NCBI GenBank assembly: GCA_023251285.1
Contig: JAHEZB010000009.1
Span: 1 to 13,172 of the forward strand
From: Chitinophagaceae bacterium
GTDB taxonomy: Bacteria; Bacteroidota; Bacteroidia; Chitinophagales; Chitinophagaceae
Direction of reading: 5' to 3'
DNA: 13,172 bases
Shown: positions 1-6,949 of the stretch, piece after piece
How positions within the stretch are numbered: position 1 is the first letter of the stretch
How the letters are laid out: every line of letters begins with the position of its first letter
Position numbers and translations under genes: made by a program
Notes under the pieces: model-generated
What the model saw: the letters and a program-made list of their open reading frames with translations, nothing else
Told to the model about the DNA's origin: nothing
Databases searched by the model: none

Positions 1-1
1 T

Positions 2-1611
2 CCATTGCATCCTCAGTCCTGGGCAGGCAGCGAAAGATGGGTTAATGAGAGAAAATTAAGCCACGAATTGTACAATGCCGGTCATTTGTATGAAGCTGCT
101 GTTGCACATTATCAGGCAACTGGCAAAAGAAGCTTATTGGATGTTGCTTTAAAAAATGCTAATCTCGTTTGTTCTGTTTTTGGTCCTGCAGCAAATCAAA
201 GACATACTGCACCCGGCCATGAAATAGTAGAAATGGGTTTGGTAAAATTATACAGGGTGACTGGCGAAAAGAAATACCTGGAGACCGCCAAATATTTCAT
301 CGAAGAAAGAGGCCGGGACGTCACCTATGATTCAACCAGTAGAGATGAATGGAAAAATGGTATGTACTGGCAGGACAATATTCCGGTAATACATCAAACT
401 GAAGCTGAAGGCCATGCGGTACGGGCAGGCTATTTATATTCGGCAATGGCTGATGTAGCAGCGCTTACAGGCGATTCTCTTTTATTGAATGCCATTGATA
501 AAATATGGAATAATGTAGTCACCAAAAAAATGTACGTCCAGGGAAGCGTAGGTGCCATAGGCGATGGAGAACGTTTTGGAGACAATTATGAATTGCCGAA
601 TTCAACTGCATATAATGAAACATGCGCAGCCATTGCACAGGTATTTTGGAACGAAAGAATGTTCCTGCTACATGGCGATTCAAAATATATTGATGTACTT
701 GAAAAGACTTTATACAATGGATTAATTTCAGGGATCGGGCTTGATGGAAAATCTTTTTTCTATACAAATGCGATGCAAATAAAAAACAGTTTTTCCCATC
801 CGGATATGGAAGCAACACGCTCCGGTTGGTTTCCATGTTCTTGTTGCCCGACGAATCTTGTTAGGTTATTGCCATCCGTGCCAGGCTACATGTATGCACA
901 AAAAAATAATGATATCTACGCGAATTTATTCATCAGCAGCAACGCTACTTTAGATGTTCAAGGAAAGCCGGTGCAAATCATCCAGCAAAACAATTATCCG
1001 TGGGATGGCAATTTGAAGTTTACCATCAATCCAAAATCATCATTCGATTTTGTATGTTGATACGCATTCCCGGATGGGCAAGAAATGAAGCGATGCCTTC
1101 TGATCTTTATTCATTCAATAACAATTCTGACAAAAAAACAATTATTACCATTAACGGCAAGGAGGTGGATTATGAAATCAAAAACGGTTACGCAGTTTTA
1201 AACCGCAAGTGGAAAAAAAATGATCAGGTAGAAGTGAAACTACCTATGGAAGTAAGGAAAGTAGTAGCGAATGACAAGGTAAAAAGCGATGTTGGAAAAG
1301 TGGCATTGCAACGTGGACCGATCATCTATTGTGCAGAATGGGTAGATAATAACGGAAAGGCGGCAAACCTTGTAATGCCGGTGAATACTGATTTCCATGC
1401 AACTTATAATGCTGAACTTTTAAATGGTGTCGAAATTTTAAAAGCAAAAGTTCCGGCCGTGTTGATTGAAAATAATGGTGAAACTATTCGTACACAGGAA
1501 CAAAACTTTACTGCCATTCCTTATTATGCGTGGGCAAACAGGGGCAAAGGAGAAATGATGTTATGGTTCCCGGAAAAGGTAAAGGATATTGACATTGTTG
1601 CAGCTGAATAA
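2..1611 (+). CDS. GH127 beta-L-arabinofuranosidase, 5'-truncated by the window edge and frameshifted near 1053
   Basis: Glycoside hydrolase of family 127 (DUF1680), which removes beta-L-arabinofuranosyl residues from arabino-oligosaccharides. The reading frame is open from base 2 with no true start, so roughly the first 130 residues lie outside the window. Frame 2 runs to a TGA at 1058-1060; the protein then continues in frame 1 from the ATG at 1054, reading MLIRIPGW, to TAA at 1611. Adding one base near 1053 restores a continuous protein. Counting from the TTG at 5, the visible motifs are GERF (E189), NETC (E205, C207) and CSCCPTN (C280, C281). From family knowledge these match the acid/base Glu322, zinc ligands Glu338/Cys340/Cys418 and nucleophile Cys417 of B. 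longum HypBA1; the 16-residue spacing between the two Glu is identical. The active site is therefore intact and the break lies before the C-terminal beta domain. It precedes araA on the same strand. It could be a real pseudogene or a sequence error. Confidence 0.88.
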
Positions 1612-1647
1612 AGTAATATTTTATAAAACAGATAATCTTTAAGGCAA

Positions 1648-1664
1648 TTTATTTACAGTAAAAC
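1648..1664 (+). promoter_or_regulatory. Candidate AraR operator upstream of araA
   Basis: A 17-bp stretch, TTTATTTACAGTAAAAC, matches 15 of 17 positions of a site upstream of araR in the opposite orientation (5452-5468). It contains a perfect odd-centred palindrome TTTAC-A-GTAAA (1652-1662). It lies about 95 bp before the araA ATG, in the 147-bp gap after the GH127 gene. Assignment to AraR is inferred from the shared motif and gene context only; the published AraR consensus was not compared. Confidence 0.4.
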
Positions 1665-1758
1665 AAGAAATAAGACGAATTTATAATCAGCTTTGCATAA
1701 ACTCTTTAGAAATGATCTTCATCGTGATTTAGGAGTGAATTTAAAAAAAAAACAAAAA

Positions 1759-3249
1759 ATGAAAGATTTAAAAGAATTGGAAGTATGGTTCATCACAGGA
1801 AGCCAGCATCTGTATGGAGAAGAAACTTTAAAACAGGTTGCTGACCATTCAAAAGAGATTGCAGATTTTTTGGATAAAAATGAAAAAATACCTGTGAAAG
1901 TTGTGTTCAAACCAACTGTTACATCACCGGATAAAATTTACGAGATAATACAGCAAGCGAATTGCGATTCCAATTGCGTTGGGATCATTGCCTGGATGCA
2001 TACTTTTTCTCCCGCCAAAATGTGGATACGGGGACTAACGATTTTGAATAAACCTTTGTTACACCTTCATACGCAATTTAACCGCGACATTCCGTGGAGT
2101 GAGATAGACATGAACTTCATGAATTTAAATCAAAGTGCTCATGGAGACCGGGAATTTGGATTCATTGCATCGCGCATGAGATTGAAACGAAAAGTCGTTA
2201 CCGGTTATTGGAATGATGACTCAGTATTGGAACAAATTAATACCTGGAGCCGTGCTGCGGCAGCGTGGAACGACTGGCAGGGGGCAAAGTTTGTAAGATT
2301 TGGCGATAACATGCGCCAGGTTGCTGTAACGGAAGGTGACAAGGTAGAAGCGGAAATGCAATTTGGATATTCTGTTAATACTCATGGTGTTGGGGATTTG
2401 GTTGAGACGATAAATAAAGTGAGCGAAGAAGATATTGATGCGCTTTGTAAAGAATATGCAACGAATTATGTTTTGGCTGATTCCTTGAAAAAGGGAAATG
2501 AAAAGCATGCTTCTTTGAGAGACGCGGCAAAAATTGAAATTGGTTTACGAACTTTTCTCAAAGAAGGAAATTACAAAGGATTTACCGATACTTTCGAAGA
2601 CCTGCATGGGCTGAAACAATTACCAGGAATTGCAGTTCAACGTTTGATGGCTGAAGGTTATGGTTTTGGTGCAGAAGGTGACTGGAAAACTGCAGCGCTT
2701 GTTCGTGCTATGAAAGTAATGGCGACCGGGTTGAAAGGCGGAAATTCTTTTATGGAGGATTATACTTACCATTTTGAACCAAATAATAAAATGGTATTAG
2801 GAGCCCATATGCTGGAAATATGCGAATCAATTGCGGACGGCAAACCTTCATGTGAAATCCATCCGCTTGGAATCGGTGGTAAAGAAGATCCGGTGCGCCT
2901 GGTATTTGACGTAGCTGCTGGCCCGGCATTAAATGCTTCTATTATTGATATGGGCAACCGTTTTAGATTGTTGGTAAATGAAGTTGAAGCAATCAAACCA
3001 CCGCATCCCCTTCCAAATTTGCCGGTGGCTCGCGTTTTGTGGAAACCGCATCCGGATATGCAAACCGGTTGCACCGCCTGGATCCTTGCAGGCGGAGCGC
3101 ATCATACTTGTTATAGCCAGAATCTGAACCGGGAATATTTGGAAGATTTTGCAATGATCGCCGGTTTAGAATTCATACTGATCAGTAAACAAACAAAGAT
3201 GTATAATTTTAAAAATGAATTGAGGTGGACTGAATTGTCAACACGATAA
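1759..3249 (+). CDS. araA: L-arabinose isomerase
   Basis: Cytoplasmic Mn-dependent enzyme that converts L-arabinose to L-ribulose, the first step of bacterial arabinose catabolism. From the ATG at 1759 the protein is 496 residues, against 500 in E. coli. The N-terminus ([18 protein letters not shown], from residue 7) aligns with E. coli EVWFVIGSQHLYG, which fixes the start; the frame is open to a TTG at 1693, but those 22 residues are lysine-rich and unlike the family. The metal and catalytic residues sit at family positions: E306 in GAEGDWK, E333 in FMEDYTY, H350 in GAHMLE and H448/H449 in GGAHHT, matching E. coli E306, E333, H350 and H450. The C-terminus [11 protein letters not shown] is close to the usual ending. 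It lies between an arabinofuranosidase and a sugar-type symporter. The A-rich leader before the ATG is usual for this phylum, which rarely uses Shine-Dalgarno sites. Confidence 0.97.
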   Translation: MKDLKELEVWFITGSQHLYGEETLKQVADHSKEIADFLDKNEKIPVKVVFKPTVTSPDKIYEIIQQANCDSNCVGIIAWMHTFSPAKMWIRGLTILNKPLLHLHTQFNRDIPWSEIDMNFMNLNQSAHGDREFGFIASRMRLKRKVVTGYWNDDSVLEQINTWSRAAAAWNDWQGAKFVRFGDNMRQVAVTEGDKVEAEMQFGYSVNTHGVGDLVETINKVSEEDIDALCKEYATNYVLADSLKKGNEKHASLRDAAKIEIGLRTFLKEGNYKGFTDTFEDLHGLKQLPGIAVQRLMAEGYGFGAEGDWKTAALVRAMKVMATGLKGGNSFMEDYTYHFEPNNKMVLGAHMLEICESIADGKPSCEIHPLGIGGKEDPVRLVFDVAAGPALNASIIDMGNRFRLLVNEVEAIKPPHPLPNLPVARVLWKPHPDMQTGCTAWILAGGAHHTCYSQNLNREYLEDFAMIAGLEFILISKQTKMYNFKNELRWTELSTR

Positions 3250-3262
3250 AATGAAGGTGCAA

Positions 3263-3279
3263 TAATAATTGTAATCAAA
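3263..3279 (+). promoter_or_regulatory. Weak third copy of the ara operator-like motif before the symporter
   Basis: In the 71-bp gap between araA and the symporter, this stretch matches the araR-upstream 17-mer (5452-5468, same orientation) at 12 of 17 positions, including the core TAATTGTAA. The gap is AT-rich, so chance similarity is a serious alternative. Confidence 0.18.
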
Positions 3280-3320
3280 TAATTGCTATTCTCAATCAGC
3301 AAAAAATAAAATAAATTACC

Positions 3321-5039
3321 GTGCCATTTCACTTCAACAGATGCTTGCTTTCCCCGGGGTTAATTTCATTAAACTGGGCTGATTTGCTCATCATCATTAT
3401 TTACTTCCTGATCGTATTGGGGATCGGATACTACCTGGTAAGATATACCAAAACCGGTGATGATTTTTTCCTTGCGGGAAGAAAAATGACGATGTGGATT
3501 GCGGGACTAGCTTTTATTTCCGCCAATCTCGGTTCCCTCGAGCTGATGGGCTGGGCGGCAGCATCATATCAATACGGCATTTTAGCGGCTCATTGGTATT
3601 GGATTGGCGCCATACCCGCTATGCTTTTCCTCGGTATCATTATGATGCCATTCTATTACATATCCAAAACGCACTCGGTCCCGGGATATTTAAAATTGCG
3701 TTTTGGCAATAGCACCAGCATGTTATCCGCCATTTCTTTCGGTTTTATGACGGTGCTGATGAGTGGCGTAAATATGTTCGCAATGGCTTTGGTAATGAAA
3801 GTAATACTAGGTTGGGATTTAAATTTCAGCATCTGGGTATCTTCTATTACGGTAATGGTTTATGTAATGTTGGGAGGTTTGCTTTCTGCGATATTTAATG
3901 AAGTGTTGCAGTTCGTGCTCATTTGGGCAGGAGCCTTACTGGTGCCGATTCTGGGGCTGGTAGAAGTTGGCGGCTGGAAGGGTATGGTTAGCCGCATTCA
4001 GCATAATCTTCCTCATGGCGATTATACCCACATGTGGAGCACTTTAGGCCATTTCAATGATAATCCAATGGGCATTCAGTGGATTGGGATTGTTTTTGGT
4101 TTAGGGTTTGTTATTTCCTTTGGCTATTGGACTACGGATTTTTTGGTTGTCCAACGTGTATTGTCAGCAAAGGATTTACGATCGGCGAAAATGGCTCCTA
4201 TTATTGGTTCAGGATTTAAAATGCTGGTTCCCCTGATTGTGATATTACCGGGCTTAATTGGTTTGGCCGTAATGCCCGGTTTGGTAGGACAAGCGCAGGC
4301 AGCGGCAACAGGAGGGCAAAGTTATAATGAAATCCTTCCTTTAATGATGGCGCGTTATTTAGGTCCCGGATTATTAGGATTGGGTGTGACGGCGCTTATC
4401 GCCGGCTTCATGTCGGGCATGGCCGGCAATGTCACGGCTTTCTCAACCGTATGGACTTATGACATTTACAGGCCACTTCATTTTAAGGTTACGAAGAAGG
4501 AGGCTACTGATAAACATTATGTAAAAATGGGCCGCTGGGCTACTTTCATCGGTGTTCTTATCAGCATTGGAACCGCATATTTAGTAGAAAATGCGGCAAG
4601 TATTATGGATTACGTTCAGGCTCTATTCAGCTTTTTCATTGCTCCATTATTTGGGACGGTTATTTTGGGTATGTTATGGAAAAGAACCACGGCAGCAGGA
4701 GGTTTTTGGGGATTGCTTGCCGGTACTTTAGCTTCTGTCGGTATGTGGGCATGGGTAAGATTAGACAGCAGGGCACTCGCTATTATAACTGGTTCTGCAG
4801 ATGCAAAAGCAATGGCAGAAGATATGTACCGCGCTCTTTGGTCTTGGATCATATGTGTACTCGTGACTGTATTTGTTAGTTTAGCGACGAAGCCGAAGCC
4901 TGTCGAACAATTGGTTGGATTGGTAAGAGGTTGCACGGAATTGCCTTCAGACAAGCATCTTCCTTTAACCAAACGCCCGATATTTTGGGCAGCAGTGGTA
5001 CTCGTTGCTTTTATTATTTTACAAATTATTTTTTGGTAA
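3321..5039 (+). CDS. SGLT-type sodium:solute symporter, probable arabinose importer
   Basis: Inner-membrane secondary transporter of the SSS family, expected to bring in sugar with Na+. The 572-residue frame holds about 14 hydrophobic segments (roughly 22-40, 58-80, 94-113, 133-160, 171-187, 190-215, 250-275, 299-320, 348-377, 405-425, 432-455, 462-478, 505-521 and 553-572). It shares family landmarks with Vibrio SGLT: DDFFLAGRKM at 47, YWTTDFLVVQRVLSAK at 269, WTYDIY at 378 and LGMLWKRTTAAGGFWG at 449. Arabinose as substrate is inferred from the position between araA and araR. The start is uncertain: GTG 3321 is the longest and TTG 3345 is possible. An ATG at 3341 sits in another frame and would give a natural start (MLAFPGLISLNWADL) if one G in the CCCCGGGG run at about 3352-3359 were absent. 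Aligned to vSGLT, the helix-8 Ser-Ser pair of the Na2 site reads S365-G366. Confidence 0.92.
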   Translation: MPFHFNRCLLSPGLISLNWADLLIIIIYFLIVLGIGYYLVRYTKTGDDFFLAGRKMTMWIAGLAFISANLGSLELMGWAAASYQYGILAAHWYWIGAIPAMLFLGIIMMPFYYISKTHSVPGYLKLRFGNSTSMLSAISFGFMTVLMSGVNMFAMALVMKVILGWDLNFSIWVSSITVMVYVMLGGLLSAIFNEVLQFVLIWAGALLVPILGLVEVGGWKGMVSRIQHNLPHGDYTHMWSTLGHFNDNPMGIQWIGIVFGLGFVISFGYWTTDFLVVQRVLSAKDLRSAKMAPIIGSGFKMLVPLIVILPGLIGLAVMPGLVGQAQAAATGGQSYNEILPLMMARYLGPGLLGLGVTALIAGFMSGMAGNVTAFSTVWTYDIYRPLHFKVTKKEATDKHYVKMGRWATFIGVLISIGTAYLVENAASIMDYVQALFSFFIAPLFGTVILGMLWKRTTAAGGFWGLLAGTLASVGMWAWVRLDSRALAIITGSADAKAMAEDMYRALWSWIICVLVTVFVSLATKPKPVEQLVGLVRGCTELPSDKHLPLTKRPIFWAAVVLVAFIILQIIFW

Positions 5040-5051
5040 AAATTATATTTT

Positions 5052-5321
5052 ATGCACGAAGAAGAAGGTTTTTCAATCTGGTTTTTTGTAGGGATAATGT
5101 TAGCGATTTACGGCCCTATTGTTTTAATCGCCAATATCCCGGGGATTTCTACAAGTCAAAACCCGCATGTTGTGTTGGAAGAGTTGCACGCGGGTATATG
5201 GTGGGGTATTTTATTGACAATATTGGGAGCACTCTTCCTTTATCTTCATTGGCCCGGGAAGGAAACTTCAGTCCTTGATGAGAAAGATCAGGACATCTTA
5301 CCTGGCGAAATCGAAGAGTAA
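5052..5321 (+). CDS. Small two-helix membrane protein coupled to the symporter
   Basis: An 89-residue protein starting 12 bases after the symporter stop and therefore almost certainly co-transcribed. It has two hydrophobic segments, about 8-29 and 47-66, joined by a short loop (GISTSQNPHVVLEELHAG), and an acidic, hydrophilic C-terminal tail from about 70. The N-terminus MHEEEG is also acidic. There is no signal peptidase motif or known catalytic motif. I do not recognise a named family. Tight pairing with an SSS transporter suggests an accessory subunit or stabilising partner, as with the small-subunit partners known for some other SSS transporters, but this is inference from position. It ends at TAA 5319-5321 without an obvious terminator before araR. 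Confidence 0.82.
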   Translation: MHEEEGFSIWFFVGIMLAIYGPIVLIANIPGISTSQNPHVVLEELHAGIWWGILLTILGALFLYLHWPGKETSVLDEKDQDILPGEIEE

Positions 5322-5400
5322 TTAATCAGTAGCTCGGCAGTACCACTTTCACTTTTTTTATCATTTTTGTTTGTCTCCTAATGTGACAACAGTAATCCTG

Positions 5401-5408
5401 TATTTTTG
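5401..5408 (+). promoter_or_regulatory. Candidate -7 element (TAnnTTTG) of the araR promoter
   Basis: TATTTTTG fits the Bacteroidota -7 consensus TAnnTTTG exactly. It lies 85 bases before the araR ATG, in the 172-bp gap after the small membrane protein. The nearest upstream TTTG (5370-5373) is 27 bp away, longer than the usual spacing, so the -33 element is not convincing. The operator-like motif at 5452-5468 lies downstream of it, where bound repressor would block transcription. Confidence 0.35.
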
Positions 5409-5451
5409 TTCCCTATTTTCCTGCTTTTAAGGAAATGATCCAATTTCTTAC

Positions 5452-5468
5452 GTTTAATTGTAAATAAA
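5452..5468 (-). promoter_or_regulatory. Candidate AraR operator upstream of araR (autoregulation)
   Basis: On the minus strand this reads TTTATTTACAATTAAAC, agreeing with the araA-upstream site (1648-1664) at 15 of 17 positions. It overlaps a perfect 7-bp inverted repeat, TTTAATT (5453-5459) and AATTAAA (5472-5478) with a 12-base spacer, and contains one of two direct GTAAAT copies (5460-5465, 5469-5474). It ends 25 bases before the araR start. The role is inferred. Confidence 0.4.
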
Positions 5469-5493
5469 GTAAATTAAAATACTGAAAGAATCG

Positions 5494-6183
5494 ATGACGA
5501 TTATTAATGAATACAAAGACCATGACCGGATGCTCATTGCAGTCGATTGCATCATATTTGGCTTTGACGGAGAAAACCTAAAAGCCTTACTTATAAAAAG
5601 AGACTTTGAACCAGGTTTGGGAAATTGGTCGCTTATGGGTGGCTTTATAAAAAATGAGGAAAGTGTGGATGCAGGTGCTGCCCGCGTTCTGCAAGAACTT
5701 ACGGGCCTTACAGATATTTATATGGAGCAATTGTATTGCTTCGGGGAAGTGAACCGTGATCCGGGAGGCCGTGTAATTTCTATATCATACTTTGCTTTAA
5801 TAAAAATAAATGGTTCTTTGCAATTGATGAAAGAGCATAATCCCAAATGGTTTAATATACAACGGTTACCCGCGATGGTATTTGATCATAAAAAAATGAT
5901 AGAACTGGCAAAAGAGCGCATTCGAATCAGGGCGGCAAGCCGACCGGTTGGATTTGAATTATTGCCGGAAAAGTTTACGTTGCCTCAATTACAAAAACTT
6001 TACGAAGCCATTTATGATGCTACATTTGATAAAAGAAATTTTTCCAGAAAGATTTTGTCTCTGAATATTCTGAAAAAACTTACTATCAAAGAAAAGACCA
6101 GCTCCAAAAAAGGAGCTTTTTTTTATATGTTTGATCATAATAAATATAAAAAGCTTGAACACCAGGGAGTGAAGTTTATTTAG
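5494..6183 (+). CDS. araR: Nudix-domain/winged-helix arabinose-responsive regulator (AraR, NrtR family)
   Basis: A 229-residue transcription factor with an N-terminal Nudix-like domain (about 10-150) and a C-terminal winged helix (about 155-229). The Nudix box begins G50-x5-E56-x7-R64 but then reads VLQELTGL where hydrolases have REUxEExGU, so two of the three key glutamates are replaced (V65, L69) and only E68 remains. Loss of hydrolase residues is what is known of NrtR-family sugar regulators, including B. thetaiotaomicron AraR (BT0354, similar length), where the Nudix fold binds L-arabinose. Position beside araA and a sugar symporter supports araR over a generic Nudix call. The DNA-binding half includes FTLPQLQKLYEAIY and RNFSRKILSLNILKK. 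The end KKGAFFYMFDHNKYKKL resembles the usual family C-terminus, so the stop at 6183 is credible although a terminator-like hairpin lies within the last codons. It probably represses the locus and itself; the direction of control is inferred. Confidence 0.9.
   Translation: MTIINEYKDHDRMLIAVDCIIFGFDGENLKALLIKRDFEPGLGNWSLMGGFIKNEESVDAGAARVLQELTGLTDIYMEQLYCFGEVNRDPGGRVISISYFALIKINGSLQLMKEHNPKWFNIQRLPAMVFDHKKMIELAKERIRIRAASRPVGFELLPEKFTLPQLQKLYEAIYDATFDKRNFSRKILSLNILKKLTIKEKTSSKKGAFFYMFDHNKYKKLEHQGVKFI
6100..6124 (+). terminator. Terminator-like hairpin inside the 3' end of araR
   Basis: AGCTCC (6100-6105), a loop of six A and GGAGCT (6112-6117), followed directly by a run of T to 6124, have the form of an intrinsic terminator. 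It lies within codons 203-210 of araR (S-S-K-K-G-A-F-F), about 60 bases before the stop codon. The protein there looks family-like, so the hairpin may arise by chance from these codons or may attenuate full-length transcription. Confidence 0.4.
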
Positions 6184-6184
6184 C

Positions 6185-6220
6185 AAAAAAAACTTCCGCC
6201 AAAAGCGGAAGTTTAATTTT
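6185..6220. terminator. Strong bidirectional intrinsic terminator after araR
   Basis: A perfect 10-bp stem AAACTTCCGC (6190-6199) / GCGGAAGTTT (6205-6214) with the loop CAAAA begins seven bases after the araR stop. On the plus strand it is followed by AATTTT. On the minus strand it runs into T residues complementary to 6185-6192, so it can end transcripts from both sides: araR on the plus strand and the candidate RNA on the minus strand. Confidence 0.88.
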
Positions 6221-6568
6221 TTAAAGAGCTTTTCAGCTAATTCCTGGGGCTTAGTCCCGTTAATAATTTTTCGGTTTCGGCTGTTCGGTTTTAAAAGGAT
6301 CGGATCAGTTTTCCTTTTGATTTTGGATGGTTTTCACAAGAACTGAATTCAATTTCATTTTTGAAACAATATTGGATGATTTGTTTTCAAAATAAAACCT
6401 GGTTTTTTTCCTCTTTACTTTTTGCAAAGAGACGATATTGGATAAAAAAAAGTAGAAGTTGACTGATATCGGATTTTAGGGATTTTTTAAGGAACTTGGA
6501 TAGATTCTGTTTTTCTGGATATTTGGATATTTTTATGATTAATGCCTACATCAACATCAATCAACTTC
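6186..6568 (-). ncRNA. Candidate minus-strand non-coding RNA with repeated AUCCAA motifs
   Basis: No protein gene is visible here on either strand. On the minus strand a TTTG/TATCTTTG promoter-like pair (6603-6574) would start a transcript near 6568, and the bidirectional terminator at 6185-6214 would end it after about 380 nt. Near its 3' end are two small hairpins, GGGACTAAGCCCC (complement of 6246-6258) and AGCT-GAAA-AGCT (6238-6227), followed by the terminator stem. The transcript would hold five ATCCAA (plus-strand TTGGAT at 6323, 6372, 6438, 6496 and 6523), one ATCCAG (6515) and two ATCCGA (6300, 6469). I compared it by eye with tmRNA and RNase P RNA and saw none of their hallmarks. Expression is unproven; simple AT-rich spacer is the main alternative. 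Confidence 0.3.
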
Positions 6569-6573
6569 TGGAG

Positions 6574-6603
6574 CAAAGATAGAAGTTATCAAACTTCCGC
6601 AAA
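6574..6603 (-). promoter_or_regulatory. Candidate Bacteroidota promoter reading leftward into 6186-6568
   Basis: On the minus strand TTTG (complement of 6600-6603) is followed after 18 bases by TATCTTTG (complement of 6574-6581), an exact TAnnTTTG -7 element at close to the usual spacing. No protein start follows it, so if active it drives a non-coding transcript. Confidence 0.4.
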
Positions 6604-6623
6604 GAGCAGGATTGCTCTTTTTT
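6601..6623 (+). terminator. Rightward intrinsic terminator hairpin in the intergenic region
   Basis: AAAGAGCA (6601-6608), loop GGAT, TGCTCTTT (6613-6620), then further T to 6623: an 8-bp perfect stem with a T run only in the plus direction. No gene to its left needs it, because araR already has a terminator at 6185-6220. It overlaps the -33 part of the minus-strand promoter candidate. It may end read-through or an unseen plus-strand transcript. Confidence 0.5.
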
Positions 6624-6949
6624 GCGCATATTAGAATTACTGTCGTAATAGTAAAAAATACAATTGGTAAATGAGAAATTTACGTTTTTAAAAATAGTAA
6701 AAACACTTTTTACTTTCAATAAATATGAAAGTAATAGAATTAACTCGTTGATCATTAGCCGTTTGAAACAACTATTGGATGTAATTTTTTATGCTTATTT
6801 TAAATAAACACTTCCTGTAAAACGAAAATACATTTTCATCCTATTTGTTCATTTGCTGTAAAACGATTACCGACAATTGCCGTTTTGACTAAAAGAAGCG
6901 CAGAAAACAGCATGTGAATATGTTGAAATTGATAAAAGTGAAACGGAGA
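6624..6949. other. Gene-free AT-rich spacer up to the CBS gene's 3' end
   Basis: No coding sequence, tRNA or known RNA is recognisable. It contains an 11-bp direct repeat (6815-6825, 6856-6866), a possible hairpin AAAACG (6860-6865) / CGTTTT (6881-6886), and another TTGGAT at 6775. Genes on both sides end toward this region, so no protein gene needs a promoter here. Confidence 0.6.
6815..6866 (+). repeat. Direct repeat pair CTGTAAAACGA, 41 bp apart
   Basis: Exact 11-base copies begin at 6815 and 6856, a spacing close to four helical turns. A related inverted form, CGTTTTGAC, starts at 6881. The function is unknown; in a convergent intergenic region this could be chance in AT-rich DNA. Confidence 0.4.

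Noticed and set aside
1693..1758. Earlier TTG start for araA
   Set aside because: The extra residues are lysine-rich and unlike the family; ATG 1759 aligns with known AraA N-termini.
4931..5278. 115-residue plus-strand frame across the symporter end
   Set aside because: It overlaps both the symporter and the small membrane protein in another frame and has a low-quality, Arg/Tyr/Cys-rich translation.
6186..6568. tmRNA or RNase P RNA in the gene-free stretch, given the about 380-nt size
   Set aside because: No tRNA-like end, tag frame or conserved RNase P core was found when reading both strands.
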